Shown here: positions 34,109-46,659 of the stretch, piece by piece
How the letters are laid out: the number at the start of each line of letters is the position of its first letter
Numbering within the stretch: the first letter of the stretch is position 1
Assembly (NCBI GenBank): GCA_033296705.1
Contig: MU856914.1
Location: forward strand, 54,343-118,342
Reading direction: 5' to 3'
Length of the DNA: 64,000 nt
Source: Chaetomidium leptoderma
Taxonomy: Eukaryota; Ascomycota; Sordariomycetes; Sordariales; Chaetomiaceae
Program-made: the position numbers and the translations under genes
Notes under the pieces: generated by a model
Database searches by the model: none
Told to the model about the DNA's origin: nothing
Seen by the model: the letters and a program-made list of their open reading frames with translations, nothing else

Positions 34109-37100
34109 AGCGTCCGATTACTGGATCTTCCTTTCGCCTCCAACAAGCTCAGACCGCTCGTTTATGTGTGTGAAGGCAGAATATCGGCCAAAGCCCATAT
34201 GAGGAAGCGGTACTACCTGCCCCTAGGGCAATCGAAACGACTGAGGTGGTTCGTGGACGGGGCGAAACCAAACTTGATCGACATTCGAGACTGGGAACGA
34301 AACGGGACGGGATGGTGAAAGCGAGGCACGACGTTGGTTCCGCGGCACTGCTCGAGGGAGGAAGTTCGAGCGAAGCGTTGGGGACCGTAATTACGGCAAC
34401 TCGACGTTCGGTTAGGATGTGGCGGTTGCGGTTGCGAGCCCGGTTCCGAGTACCTATGATCGTCGTCTGGCCGGGCGGAAGAGGTGTCGGTCGGTCAAGC
34501 GAACGGCAGTCGGTTGGGCGATTGAGGGGTATCGAAACGAGAAATCGAGACGGAGAACGAACCGCAAAAGGATCTAGAAAGAACGAGCAAAGACGAAAGG
34601 AGCTTCTCTCTCAAAGCTGTTTGTGGTCTTGGTGACGGGTGGGCGTTTCAGGGGCCGCGGGGGTTCGAACGAAAAGAAAGCCAGGTTATGAGACGAGCGC
34701 AAGAATGGAGTTGGTCTGTGTGAGGTCCACGGGTGGTGGAGGTGCTTGGGGGTCACGGTACCGAGAAAGCGTGCCTGGTCGGGGTTTGGCGGCTTGGGAC
34801 TGCAGGGATGCGCCCCAGCAATACGGATGGAATGCGCAGTGAGAACGAATAAAGTTCCAGGTTGGTAAAGTACTACCTGGGCCTCAAACAAGGACACAAT
34901 CCCGGCGTTTTCATACAATGGTAATTTTGATATGCTACCGTTCCCGCTGCCTTTCTTCTCCCTTTTCCAGCCAGACAAAGAAATTTTCCCCTGGTGTGGA
35001 GGTTAGCCTCGAGAAAATCGCCAATTGAACGCCCCCCGCCGATTCAAGAGCGCAGATCGGGCCCGAAAGGGTGCGTGGCTTCTGCAGCGCACCCGGCATG
35101 GCGTTTCTTCTTCTTCAAAATCTCTAATTAATCTGAACAAACGGGGTTTCAGTCACTTTCCGCAAGGGTTTTTTGATCGCAGAATTGCAATCAATGCCAC
35201 ATGGCAGCGGAGGAGCACAGCGTGCGGCACAGGTTGGAGGTTCCATTGGACGATGAGCGAATGCTGATGTCGGCAGTGGCCCTCCTTGTGGGAATGATCC
35301 GCTGCAGCAGGGAGCTTGGGGAGCTGCTGTGACCTGACACAAAATCCCAAATGGCTCCCCCCATCCTTCGCCCGCGCGCGCGTGGCGACCTCGTGGCCAC
35401 GGCTGGTGGGCGTGGGAGCGAAGGCTGGGCGTGGCAATTAACCCGGCGCGGTTAGCGGTAACGCTAAAACACCGTCATCTCGGGCCCTGTGTTGGAAGTG
35501 GGTGCACTGTGCGATACCTGGTAGTGATGGGGACGATAAGAAGACAGCGATCCCGCGCCTCAGCTCACGCCTCACCTCACGAGATCATCATCCTGTTGCG
35601 GGCGTCCCAACTCTCTGGGATCCATCAAAATCTACCCTGCAGGTCGCACTGTCGACAGGGACCGGTAGTCCGACACCGTCTCGTTGCGGCGTTCGGCCTT
35701 GGATTCGCCCACCTGCTGACTGCAGCGCTCGACTCACTAACGCGAGGAGACAAATCGGGATGAGAGCCCGTCTACATGGGGAAAGGCCCACTCAGGGTGA
35801 GCGGGATCATGCACTGTGTTCTGCATGCCTAGCCGAACTGACATGTGGAAACAGCCTTCTTCAGCTCGCCAAATTTGATCCCGCTCGCGTGGACAGACCG
35901 ATACAGCGGTCAGACGGCCCAAACAACCGATTCCGAAGCGGACACTGGGGGTGAGTGATCGAGCGACATTTCTCTTGACATACTACCTAGTTACATGTAT
36001 CTACTATTGGTTATTCTGTAAGGAGCCTCGGAATACACCGCGTCTCAGCTAAAATGGTGGAGGCAAAGACCCACGTGTTTCCACGTGTGCGTTGCATTGA
36101 TAGCAGTCGATGCTCCGCTGAGGCCAGGCAATGCTACCCTCTGTTACGCGGTGAGCGCGGATGGAGTTGACAGTCGGCACGCTCAAGGGCACTAGCAGAG
36201 ACCATCGAACACAACACCCCGCCGTGGGCAGTCAGCTGTGCCATGAAGGGCGGTCCATACTGAATACCTGAGTAGCAAACGCTGCAAATGCCCACTGAGA
36301 GCCACCTAGTGCGACGTGTTCACGGGTATCCTAGAGGAGCCCTCGGCCGGGCGGCCAGGTTTGGAAGGCGCGCCACCTTCCTGCCGCTCGGAGATGCCCG
36401 CGGCCACCCAAACGCCAGGGTTGCATGCTTCTGCATGCCACCTGAAACCAATGGGCTCGCTCCCACAAAGGAATGCTTCCAGAAGGCTTCTGCCGCATCA
36501 GGGGGCTGCTTGACACAAGCCTCCTGTTGGTTTTCCCAGCTTCCCCAGGGAGGATCAGGGGTTGGGCGATGTATTCTGTAATTCCTCCGGTATCCCCGAA
36601 GGCGCGGCCGACAAACGGCTGCTCGTCTTCCGTCGTCATCCGTCACATCTCATATCTCATCCGCGAGCGGCGTGTTCCGTCCGACAAATTGACAGGTCTC
36701 TCCCGTCAATGTGTGCGACGGCTTCCCCGGTTGCTACGTGCGGCAGATCGACGTTTATCCACTTCTCCCTGGCCCGCTGCAATAAAGTATGCATATCGGT
36801 GAGCACGTATGCGGCGCGGATGGACACAGTAGTGGCGGTCCAGGCAAGACACATCGTTCAATGTTTGCTTGCTGAGATGATGATTGCCTATTTTTCTGCG
36901 CAGGATGATTCCGATATTTGACGAATCCGCCCAACTATTGGCTGCTTCTCTGAGTCTCATGGCTTTGGCCACGATTACTCAACGTCTGTGGTGTAACTAA
37001 AGTTAAGATATGGCGCCGTACTGTCTGTGTCGCTAATGATAAACGACCGAAGGGGCCTGCCGCCTACCATCCTTGTAATATGTCGGGCCGTTCGAGAGAC

Positions 37101-37661
37101 ACGTGAGACTATTCTCCAATCCCGGAGGCTTTTATAGGTCAGAGTACGGAGTACGAGCTTAATAGTAAAGTTGACATGGATTTGAACTGAAACATGAGAC
37201 AAGAGCTCATACTTCCAGGTGCTTAATCCGGGCCAGAGAGGTGGAATTGCAGTTGTTGCCGGAGGGGTGCACTTTTCGTGTCCAAATTAACAACAGTACA
37301 AAACCGAACAGTAGAGATGGTTACACGATCTTCGGTCGTGCAGAAACTCCGGAATTCGGTAGCACAAGCTGGAGATATCCATTCGGTTATTTGCGAATTG
37401 CGATGGTTGCTGCTGGATGCAACTCTGCGTAGAGTTGGCCGGCTGCCAGGCCCCACTGCGGGGAGCTGCCGTCAGTCGTCATGACGTCACCTTGTGCCGC
37501 TGTCCCTGGTGGTCAACATTGACGACTGCTTCTTCTCGAGCTACCATTGTGACTCGGAACCGACCTATCTCAGACACAAAAACCCCCCATACACAATCAA
37601 AAAAGACCAAAAATTGACTAACTTCAATCAATTCCTCTCACCAAGTGCCCCTGAACCCACA
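34109..37661. other. 3.5-kb gene-poor stretch
   Basis: The longest gap in the window. Frames on both strands (such as 34246-34635, 35502-35954 and 36288-36646) overlap one another and show no family resemblance. A T-rich to A-rich stretch without repeats follows at 36900-37200. I see no tRNA, transposase remnant or terminal repeat. Confidence 0.5.
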
Positions 37662-38117
37662 ATGGCTCTCCGAACCAGCGCACAAACCCTCCTCTCCCGG
37701 GCGCGAACACTCGGCCCGGCAGCGGCCACCTCAACATTCATCACCAACCCGTCCTCGCCCCCATTTTTATCCCCCATTCTCACCAAAAACTACCACGCAA
37801 CGTCTAGACTGGCGGCGTACAAAGACGACCAGGACCGCGAGTCGGTCAAGCCGCGGCGGGCCGAGGGCACCGTGAGCGGCAACGACGGCGAGGTGGCCGA
37901 GAAGGCGGACGCGGCCTTCAACCCCAACATCACCAAGCCCGAGGACGCGAAGGCGGCGGCGGCGCGCGAGAGCAACGGGAACCCGCTCGACGGGAGCGGG
38001 GCCAGCCAGGGGTTTTCGAAACCGCAGAAGCGCGAGGAGGTGGAGGACAAGACGGACAAGAAGACTAGGAGTAAGGGTAGCGGGGGGCAGAAGCATGGCA
38101 AGGTTGGGCCGATGTGA
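37662..38117 (+). CDS. Small mitochondrial protein, fungal-specific
   Basis: 151 residues from ATG at 37662 (MALRTSAQTLLSRARTLGPA), an Arg/Ala/Ser-rich, acid-free N-terminus typical of a mitochondrial presequence, with a cleavage-like region near TKNYHATSRLAAYKDDQDRE. The mature part is charged and low complexity (GNDGEVAEKADAAFNPNITK) and ends in a basic Gly/Lys tail. The pattern resembles small fungal mitochondrial proteins of unknown function; I do not assign one. The frame is open about 170 bases upstream of the ATG, but that part does not look like a presequence. Confidence 0.7.
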   Translation: MALRTSAQTLLSRARTLGPAAATSTFITNPSSPPFLSPILTKNYHATSRLAAYKDDQDRESVKPRRAEGTVSGNDGEVAEKADAAFNPNITKPEDAKAAAARESNGNPLDGSGASQGFSKPQKREEVEDKTDKKTRSKGSGGQKHGKVGPM

Positions 38118-38326
38118 GGGTGGGAGGGGTGGTTGGTGTATAGAGAGACTGGGCACTTTTTGAGGGACTGTATAAACCCATGGCGGTGAAAGGGCGGCAT
38201 TATGGAGTAGGGAATATTCGCATCATGGTATTTAAAGTTTTGTTCATACCTCGTATCACGTCAAATCCCATTTGCTCGCCAAACAGGGGAAATAAATCCC
38301 CCCTCCCCCTCCCAGCCTCCACCCCC

Positions 38327-39056
38327 TCAAGCATACAACCCATCCATATCATCCTCCTCCTCCTCCTCTTCCCCATCCTTCTTCTTCTCCCCCCCCTCCA
38401 CCACAACCTTCCTCTTCCCCAACTCCTTCCTACACAACGGACAAGTGCCCTTCCCCCTCAACCAAGGCCCGACACACTCGAGATCAAACCGATGACTGCC
38501 GTGGCACGGCAGCTCCACCACGAGACAGTACGGATCGTCCAGGTACTGCTCCGCACAGATCGGACAGGTGTCGTCCCCCTTTAGCGTCTTGCGCGGCACC
38601 CGGTCCAGCCCGTCCAGAAACTCCTGCGGCACGCCCTCGATCTCGCGCGGCGGGTGCGCCACGTCCAGCTCGAGGGCCTCGACGAGGGATTCGAGGAAGG
38701 CGCGGTTGGTTTCGGTCGGGGCCGTGGTCGCTAGCGTGCCCATTTGGTCTTGGAGGAGGCGGAAGAGGGCGGCTGTGTCGGTTGGGTTGGGGACGGCGTG
38801 CGGGTTGTTGTGGTGGTGTTGTTCGGGGTGGGAGGTGGAGGTGGTGGAGGATGATGATTCGGGGATGATGGTGTGGAGGTGGGCGGTGAAGGTTGACATG
38901 TCGACTTGTCGGCGGCGGTTGGAGGTGGATGCGGTCGGTTTGATGTTGTGCTCGACTGGGGGCGGGTTAGTTGTGGACCTAAGAAGAGATCGCATCGCAT
39001 CGCATCGCATCGCGGGGTTGGGGGCCAGCCAGCTTACCTTCGTATTGGGTCGCCAT
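38327..39056 (-). CDS. RING-H2 zinc-finger protein
   Basis: Exons 39056-39038 (19 bases, MATQYE) and 38955-38327, 215 residues; GTAAGC donor and CCCAG acceptor. The long open frame starting at 39010 reads through the intron and is rejected. The C-terminal half has a RING: CPICAEQYLDD, then ELPCHGSHRFDLECVGPWL and KGTCPLC, giving the Cys/His ligand order of a RING-H2. It is probably an E3 ubiquitin ligase. The rest is Ser/Thr/His-rich at the N-terminus and an acidic tail EEEEEEDDMDGLYA. No transmembrane segment. Partner unknown. Confidence 0.87.
38989..39014. repeat. GCATC pentanucleotide repeat in an intron
   Basis: About five copies of GCATC inside the single intron of the RING-H2 gene. Confidence 0.85.
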
Positions 39057-39733
39057 GGTGGGCGGTTGGAGTAGTTGCTTGGTTTGGATTACGAGGTGTG
39101 GTTCGGGGTTCAGACTCTGGATGCGGAAAGTTGGAGTTGGGAATCGAGGCGAGCGGCGAAGTTAAGTCGGAGTCTCGGAGCAGGCAAACTTGACGTGACG
39201 CGGAGCTTGCAGCATCGCGGGGAGCTGCTGCTGGACTTATCGATTAGAACCTGGAGGTGGTCTGTGCGCATACAGGGACAGGGGCGTTGGCTTGTCCATC
39301 CCAACTTCTCAGGGGCAGCAATTCGCCCGCTTCAGGGGGCTTTCCTCAGGGTCCTTTCCGCTCTCCTTTCAACATCCGACGAGCCTGGCTCAGAACGGAA
39401 TTCAACCAGCCGTGCTTGAATCTATGAACTAATGACCCTCCGTCCCTCACTCCATTGAGCCCGCCGTAAGCTGAATTGCCAACAGCTGTCCCAGTTTCAG
39501 GCAAGATCAGCGCCGCACAGCCAATCGCTGCCATTGGCCCCCTTGTCAGCCGAGGGCTATTGTTAGAGCTCCTGAGGCCTTGATGCAGGATCCTGCCACG
39601 CCGTCTCGGGCCGTGTGTTGTTGGGCTGCATGTGCCAGATGACATCATGCATCGATGAAATAAATACCCAACACCACGGAACACAGCATATTGTATGGCG
39701 TGAGCTTGTGGGACACCTCCTCAAGGTCCTAAA
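39057..39733. promoter_or_regulatory. Divergent region, RING-H2 gene / hydrolase gene
   Basis: About 680 bases between divergent starts with no gene. No individual site is called. Confidence 0.4.
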
Positions 39734-42664
39734 ATGCATACCGCGACTGTGGGACTGGCGGTCACGCCGACTGTTGTGTCTACTCTCTTGTCACATGTAA
39801 GTTTAGGACTCGGACACGGTCACGCGAGTGAGACCAAGGTGACTATGTTGAGACGCTCGTTGACACAAGACAGTACCTGAACCGAAAGCCACTGGCCCAC
39901 AAACCAACAGCACATCTGTCGTACGACCAAGGGCTGCACTTGGTCCGGTCCTTTCTCAACCATGCCTCTCGTCACACCGTCGAGGAACTGCAAACCTTCA
40001 CGAGTCAATGGGTGCCGCACCCCCAGTGGGTAAGGGTTGATCATGTCGAAATCCCCGAGACGGACCTTCTACGTGCAGCCGACCTCCTGGCTGAGCAACT
40101 AGGGCCGGATGGCATCCGCCAGGTCGGCGGCAAGGAGTGGTGGAAATGGCGCAGGCCAAAGAGCCCGCTCAAGGCCGAGTGGATCGAGATGAAGGCCGAC
40201 TACCAGGAGCGCAAGAAGACGTCGGAACCGTGCAACCGTGTCATGCTCTATGTCCATGGCGGCGCCTACTACTTTGGCAGTGTCGACGAGCACCGCTACC
40301 AAATCCAGCGCCATGCCCGGAAGCTCAAGGCGCGGGCACTGGCTCCTAGATACCGACTCGCACCGCAGTTTCCCTTTCCGTGTGGCCTTCAGGACTGCCT
40401 GGCGACGTACCTCTATCTTCTTGAGCACCAAGCGCCGAACACCATCATCCTCGCCGGCGATTCGGCGGGTGGTGGTATGGTGCTGTCTCTGATGGTCATC
40501 CTTAGAGACAGGGGCATTCCCTTGCCCGCGGGTGCCGTGCTCATCAGCCCTTGGGTGGACCTGACCCATTCGTTTCCAAGTGTTGCTGCGGATTGTCCGC
40601 TGGATTATATCCCATCGTCTGGCTTCCACCACAAGCCGTCGCCAGCATGGCCACCACCTGACGAGGAAGAATTGGACGCGCTCAAAAAAGCAGCCATTGC
40701 GCAGAAAAAGGACATCAATAAGCAGGACGGAGAGCCTGCCAAGGATAGCGGCATACCCACTGTCAAGGACGTTGCAGAGACCACACTTCGGTTGGCGTTC
40801 GACATTGACGGTGAGAAGGTTGAGGTCAAGGAGCAAATACAGGTGAGCCTTTCCTTTTTCTAGACAGTCCTGTAAACTAACACCCCGACTCAGCTGTACA
40901 CGACCAACGAGCTCTTGGCCCACCCCTTGGTCAGCCCCATCATGCAGCCCACGCTCGGCGGGCTGCCGCCCCTGCTTATCATGGTTGGAGGCGGCGAGTT
41001 GCTGCGGGACGAGCAGATCTACCTTGCCCATAAATGTGCCAACCCAATGGGGCACCTACCGCCAGAGGCGCTGATGGACGACAAGGCGAGGGCTTTGGTC
41101 GATCGGTATAAGCCCACAGATGTCCAGCTGCAGGTATGGGATGACATGTGCCATGTCGGGCCGACCCTGAGCTTTACCAGGCCTGCCAAGTTCATGTACC
41201 GGGTATGTTTTTTTGAGGTCTTGTCTATTCCGAGTTATCTAAAAGCTACTGACTCGACATACAGAGCGTTGCGCAATTCTCAGCTTGGGCACTGGCTCGG
41301 GCCCAGAAGACCGATGTTGACATCCTCAACGACGATGAAATATCCGTCATCTCGAGTTCGAGCTCCTCAAGCGAGAATGAACAAGGGGGTTCTGTAAGTT
41401 TCATCAATACCTTGGGAAGCTGCAGACAGCAGACGACTAATACCTCATCTTGTTGAAGACGGCCAACGGCCAAAAAACCAAAACCAGCAGCAACCAAAAC
41501 CCCAACCACCACTACACCACAGTCGGCAAAGCCGGCGACCTCCTCCCCCCTTTCGAAAACCACATGATCCGCCAACGCGTCACCCGCCACGGCGCCATCC
41601 TCCCCCTCCCGGCCGCCTCCGAGCTGCCAGGCTGCCGCATGGCGCGCGACCTCGTGGGCGTGGTCAAAGTCGGCACCGTGCGCAAGTGGCTCGGGCACAA
41701 GCAGCGGTGGGACGTGCGCTTCAGGCAGACGAAGGCGGGCGTGCACAAGCAGCGGCTGCGCGACATGGCTGCGGGCGGCTACCAAGTCTTTGGTGACGAG
41801 GTGCCGCCGCCGAGCGCGCTCGCGGGCCGTCGCCGGATGCTGGGTGGTGTCGCCGCCGCTCGGGGGGGGGAGGAGCCCGAGGAGAAGAAGGGGAAACAGA
41901 AAAAGAAAAAGGCCCGCGGGTTGGGCCTGTCGCTGTGGGCGCTGTGGGGGTCCAAGCATGACGAGATGACGGTCCAGCGCGAGAAGGAGGCGGTCAAGAC
42001 GCCCGAGTTGGCGGCCGCTGGTCCCGGTCAGGGGTTGGGGGCGCGCCACTTTTCGGATTTGGAGAAGCAGGAGCGGGCGGCGAGGAGGAAGGGGGAGGGG
42101 GTGCCGGCGGGGACGGGCAAGAATCGGGCTTGGACGACGGGCTTGGTCGGCGAGGATCGACCTAAAAGTGGTGGTGATGCGGCCGCGCCTGTGGATGAGA
42201 ACCGGGACTTGCGCCCCGCGGGTCCTCTGGGTGATGATGTAGGCGGAGAGGGCGGAGGAGCCGACGCCTCACAGAAGACTGGCGGCTTCCTCTCCCCCCC
42301 CGACGACGCCCGCGAGACGGGAATCACCGGGAAGCGTGTCATCATCGGCGGGCTGGCCACACCCTTCAGCTTGCGCAAGGAGCCCGAGACTGCAAGCATG
42401 ATCACGCTTCGCTCGGCCAGGCAGTCGATGGCTGACTCGAGCAGCTTTGTGGCGGGCCCATCGGCCGAGGACTCTGGTATTCAGGGGACAGTGGACGACT
42501 CGACCGAGCAGGACAAGGACAACCGCCATGACCGGGACGGCCTGACCCCAGGGCTTGCGACGCCCTTCATGACGCCCTTCTTGTCGCCCACCTCGCCCGG
42601 CGAGAGGCCTGGGCTGGAGAGATTTGTGACCGCCGACGAGGAGATATCGAAGGCGGCTGCTTAA
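39734..42664 (+). CDS. HSL-type alpha/beta hydrolase with long C-terminal tail
   Basis: Exons 39734-39796, 39874-40842, 40894-41202, 41265-41393 and 41459-42664, 891 residues. Exon 1 (MHTATVGLAVTPTVVSTLLS) joins YLNRKPLAHKPTAHLSYDQG in frame. Catalytic elements of the hormone-sensitive-lipase family: oxyanion motif VMLYVHGGAYYFGS, nucleophile Ser in LAGDSAGGGMVLS, and a likely catalytic His in DDMCHVGPTLSF. The last 400 residues, after SENEQGGS, are charged and low complexity with KGKQKKKKARG and repeated GLATPF motifs, perhaps regulatory. It likely hydrolyses a lipid or steroid ester; the substrate is unknown. The intron 4 acceptor (TTGAAG) is weaker than the rest. Confidence 0.87.
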
Positions 42665-43060
42665 GAGCTGGGAGAAATGTGGCTTCTGTTGGATACCCTT
42701 CTTTTTTTGTTTTTGGATAACTGGCATTAGGCCAATTGGACGCTTGAGTTGATATGCGAGAGTAGATCGTTTTCCTTTAGTATCATAGCTATGCATTTAC
42801 TGTCATACCCCTCAACTGTATTGCTTGCCAGCACGTCTTAGCACGGGGAGAGAAACGGCGTTGCTTGTTGTACAATTGATGCATGTAAACCTGTCTTTGT
42901 ACAAAACGCCCCAGAACGCCACCCATGATATACAACCATCTGGTCGAAACAGACGGCACAAACTCTTGCATCCGTGATCAACCCCCTATCATCCTTCACT
43001 GTGACTTTCCACAGGGGAACTGTCAGCCCGCCCGCCCAAACCAAAACTCAATAATTCCGC
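42665..43060. other. Convergent spacer
   Basis: About 400 bases between the hydrolase and mL41 stop codons. No gene. Confidence 0.6.
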
Positions 43061-43494
43061 TTAATCCAGCCCGTTCTCGGCCTTCCACCGCGCAAGATAG
43101 ATCGCCGGGTCCTTGGGCCCCATCATGTTCTCATACTGGCCAAAGGTCCGGGGCATGGTTCGCGCCACAAACGGCGTGAGCTGTGTTTTTTACAATCATT
43201 TGTTAGCCTTCTGTTCCTTATACACTCCCCACACACACGTTCCCTCCCTCTCTCACACCTCCCTCCTCTTGGACTTCCTCCTGGCAGTGTGTGTGTTTTA
43301 CGCACCTTGAAGCCCTCCAGCGACGGGCAGACATAGGTCCGCACCTTGTCCCACTCGACGACGAAGCCACCGTGCTTGGTGTGCCGGCCCATGTTTCCCG
43401 TGCGCGTGCCCTTGTAGAAGCCCTTGTTGACGTCCTTGGTCGTGAGCCGCAGGCGGCGGTAGCGCAGTGACTGGAGTATGCGGGTCGGCTGCAT
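43061..43494 (-). CDS. mrpl27: Mitochondrial large-subunit ribosomal protein mL41 (Mrpl27)
   Basis: Exons 43494-43306 and 43180-43061, 102 residues. Exon 1 reads MQPTRILQSLRYRRLRLTTK then DVNKGFYKGTRTGNMGRHTK and HGGFVVEWDKVRTYVCP, the core of the Mrpl27/mL41 family. Exon 2 starts LTPFVARTMPRTFGQYENMM. The intron is 125 bases (GTGCGT donor, CACAG acceptor). It is a structural protein of the mitochondrial 54S subunit. It is divergent from utp14 with 347 bases between starts. Confidence 0.94.
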
Positions 43495-43841
43495 TGTGTC
43501 GGTGTGCGGGCGTGAGGGGGTGGTGGTGGTGGTGTGGTTGGTGTCGCGGTCGTCGGCAATCGCGAGATGGTCAATTCAATCAAGCAAGCTCCGGTAAATT
43601 TTGCGGTTGGCCGTCCATCCCAAAGTGCTTCCCCGGCAGGCAAGCCAAACACCCCTAGACTGCAGCACCCACCTTGCCCCACCAAAACCTCCCCTCCCAC
43701 CTCACCGCCCAAAAGTCACTCGACAATTTTCCGGCAGAAAAATAATTATTATTCCCACCTCCCCAGGCAGTGTTGGCAGCACCGTCACCACCACCCACCA
43801 CCCACCCGACAGCGCGACAGACAACTCCCCCCGAAAAAGAA
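43495..43841. promoter_or_regulatory. Short divergent promoter, mrpl27 / utp14
   Basis: 347 bases between the divergent ATGs of a mitoribosomal gene and an SSU-processome gene. It includes C/A-rich leader sequence on the utp14 side (43770-43840). Shared control is inferred from spacing only. Confidence 0.5.
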
Positions 43842-46659
43842 ATGCCAGGCCGCCAGTCCCACGGCCGGCCCCTGCTCCCCGCAGCAGGGAGCAGCGGCGG
43901 CGGCGGCAACAAGGGCAAATCCCACGCCCGCACCTTTAAGAAATCCCGAGCCAAAGCCACCGCCAAAGCCCTCGACGCCTTCGCCATCGCCGCCGAGCAA
44001 GTCACCGAGACCACCCGCGGTGTCCGCACCCGTGACCTGGAAGAGGATCAGCCGAACCCGCATAAGAGGCAGCGGGATGGGGATGACGAGGACGACGACG
44101 ACGACAATGAGGATGGGTTTGATGAGGATACTGGGCCGAGGAAGAAGGCGAGGAGGGATGAGGGGGATGGGGATGGGTTTGATGGGTTCTCGGATGGCGG
44201 CGAAGGGGGCAGTGATAGTGAGGAGTGGCATGTAGGCGTCGGGGCGGACGATGACGACTCCGAGTTGGACTCGGATGAGGCGTTTGGGGAGAGTGATGAG
44301 GAGAGGTTTGATGGGTATGCTTTTGGGGGGAGCAGCTCGAAGAGATCAAAGAAGAAGAAGAAGAGCAAGGGCGAGGAGGAGGAGGATGACGAGGATGACG
44401 AAGATCTTGAGTCGCTTGGTTCGGACGCGATTGATCTCGCGACTGCGCTGGATCAATTCTCCGAGGATGAGGAGGACGAGCAAGTGGAGGGATCGGGGTC
44501 GGAGGAGGAAGACGAGGAGTCGACGGACGGGGATGACGAGAGTGAAGAGGATGAGGAGGATCCGTCGAAAATGGACGCACTGCAAAGCATGATCTCTGGA
44601 TTTGCCGGAGACGAGGAGGAGGATGACGAGCAAACCGGGCCACAGAACAAGACCAAGCTCAGTTTGAAAGACCTGGGCCTGGCAGGTGTCAAGGACCCGC
44701 ATATCAAGCGGTCTCTCAGGCTCATGAACAAGGAAGAGAAGGCTGTCAAGGCTGGCTCCTCCAAGAAGCTCGAAATCCCCCTGGCCAAGCGCCAGCAAGA
44801 CCGCTTGCTTCGCAGCGCCGCGTACGAGAAGACCAACGAGACTCTCGACAAGTGGATCGGGACGGTCAAGCATAACCGGCGCGCCGATCACCTAGTCTTT
44901 CCTCTCGCCCAAAACGCCCATGACCGCGGCCTCGACAATGGAGAGCTCATGCCCATCACCCAAAAGACATCCGGGACCGAGTTGGAGCAGACAATCCTGT
45001 CCATTATGGAGGAAAGCGGACTGGGACCCAGCGCCAATGCCGAGCAAAAAGAGAACGGCGACGCACAGGCTGGATTGTCGCAAGCCGAGATGAACGAGAT
45101 TGCTCGGCAGCGGCGGCGTGAGCGGGAAATGCACTCGCGCGAGATGGCCCGGGCAAAGCGCATCAAGAAGATCAAGAGCAAAGCCTACCGCCGCGTCCAC
45201 CGCAAGGAACTTCTCCGCGAGAACGAGGCAGAACATGAGGAGGCGCTCGCGGCTGGCGAACTGGACTCGGAAGACGAGCGCGAGGCCCTGGACCGGAGAC
45301 GCGCGGCCGAACGCATGGGTACCCGTCACAGAGAGAGCAAGTGGGCCAAGCTGGGCAAGAAGGCCGGGCGTGCAGTGTGGGATGACGACTTCCGCGCTGG
45401 CCTTACCGACATGGCCCGGCGAAAGGATGACCTGCGCCGTCGTATTGAAGGTCAGGCTGGCGGCCCGGGTGATGACGATGATGAGGGCTCAGACGTCTCA
45501 GACGCCTCTGAAGGCGGCGATCCCCGGCGCCGGCTCCTCGCAGAGCTCGAGCAGGCGGCTGCTTATGACGACGACGACGAGCCGCGCTCTAAGCTCATGC
45601 AGATGAAGTTTATGCAGCGGGGCGAGGAGATGCGCAAAAAGGAGAACGACGAGGCTGTGGCGGAGCTCCGTCGCGAGCTGGACTCGGATGAAGAGGTCTC
45701 GGATGCCGAAGAGATGGACATTGGCCGCCGCCAGTTTGGCATGGGGGACGCTGCCACCACTGCGAAGACAAGCCGCCAGGCCAAAAAGTCCAGGGCGGGC
45801 GAGGTTACGGCCAACTCAACCGCACCCGCCGACCGCTCACAGCCGACATTGCAGACCACGCACGCCGAACCGTCCTCTGCCGCTGGCGGTGGTGCGTGGG
45901 CCTCGGCCGAATCTGTCCCGTCGGCTCCCGGCGCAGCGGGTGTGTGGTCTCAGGTTGAGTCTTCTGGCCGTAAGAGCAAAAAGGGCCCCAAGGCCAAGGC
46001 TGAAGAACTGGATATCTCCAACGTCGCAGCGCTTAGCACCAAGGCGTCCAAGCCCAAGTCTAAGCCACAGAACAACACAAGTGTCGCTGCAGATGGCGCA
46101 CAAGACTCAGACGACGACGATGCCCTCCACCTCCCCATGGCGATCCGCGATCAGCAGCTGATCGAGCGGGCGTTTGCGGGCGAGGACGTGCATGGCCAGT
46201 TTGAGGAGGAAAAGGCCGAGATGGAGCACGAGGACGACGAGAAGGAGATTGACAACACGCTTCCCGGCTGGGGCAACTGGGTAGGCGACGGCGTGAGCGC
46301 CCGCGAGAAGAGGCGGCACCAGGGGCGGTTCATCACAAAGGTCGAGGGTGTCAAGAAGAAGGACCGGCAGGATTTCAGGATGAAGGGTGTCATCATCAGC
46401 GAGAAGCGGATCAGAAAGGTTTGTCCCACTTGATCTCTCTATGGTCTACAAACGGAGAAGGCTAACTCTGGCATAGAACGACCAGTACCTCGCGTCACAG
46501 CTACCTCACCCGTTCGAGTCGCAGCAGCAGTACGAGCGGTCACTGCGGTTGCCTGTTGGCCCGGAATGGTCGACCAAGGAGACGTTCCAGGATGCCACGA
46601 AGCCTCGGGTTATCATCAAGCAGGGCATTATTGCGCCCATGTCGAAGCCCATGTATTGA
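43842..46659 (+). CDS. utp14: U3 snoRNA-associated protein Utp14
   Basis: Exons 43842-46418 and 46477-46659, 919 residues; the intron has a GTTTGT donor and CATAG acceptor. Start MPGRQSHGRPLL was taken over an upstream in-frame ATG at 43770. Family blocks: long acidic Asp/Glu/Ser runs in the first third, SRAKATAKALDAFAIAAEQV, RQQDRLLRSAAYEKTNETLD with KWIGTVKHNR, KSKAYRRVHRKELLRENEAE, RMGTRHRESKWAKLGKKAGR, LPGWGNWVGDG and VIISEKRIRKND. The end is QGIIAPMSKPMY. Utp14 is part of the nucleolar SSU processome and activates the helicase Dhr1. Length fits the family. Confidence 0.96.

Noticed and set aside
36288..36646. Overlapping frames on both strands as a small gene
   Set aside because: Similar lengths on both strands, no motif, no splice or promoter support.
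40099..41055. 318-codon minus-strand frame
   Set aside because: Antisense to the hydrolase exons that contain the HGG and GDSAG motifs.
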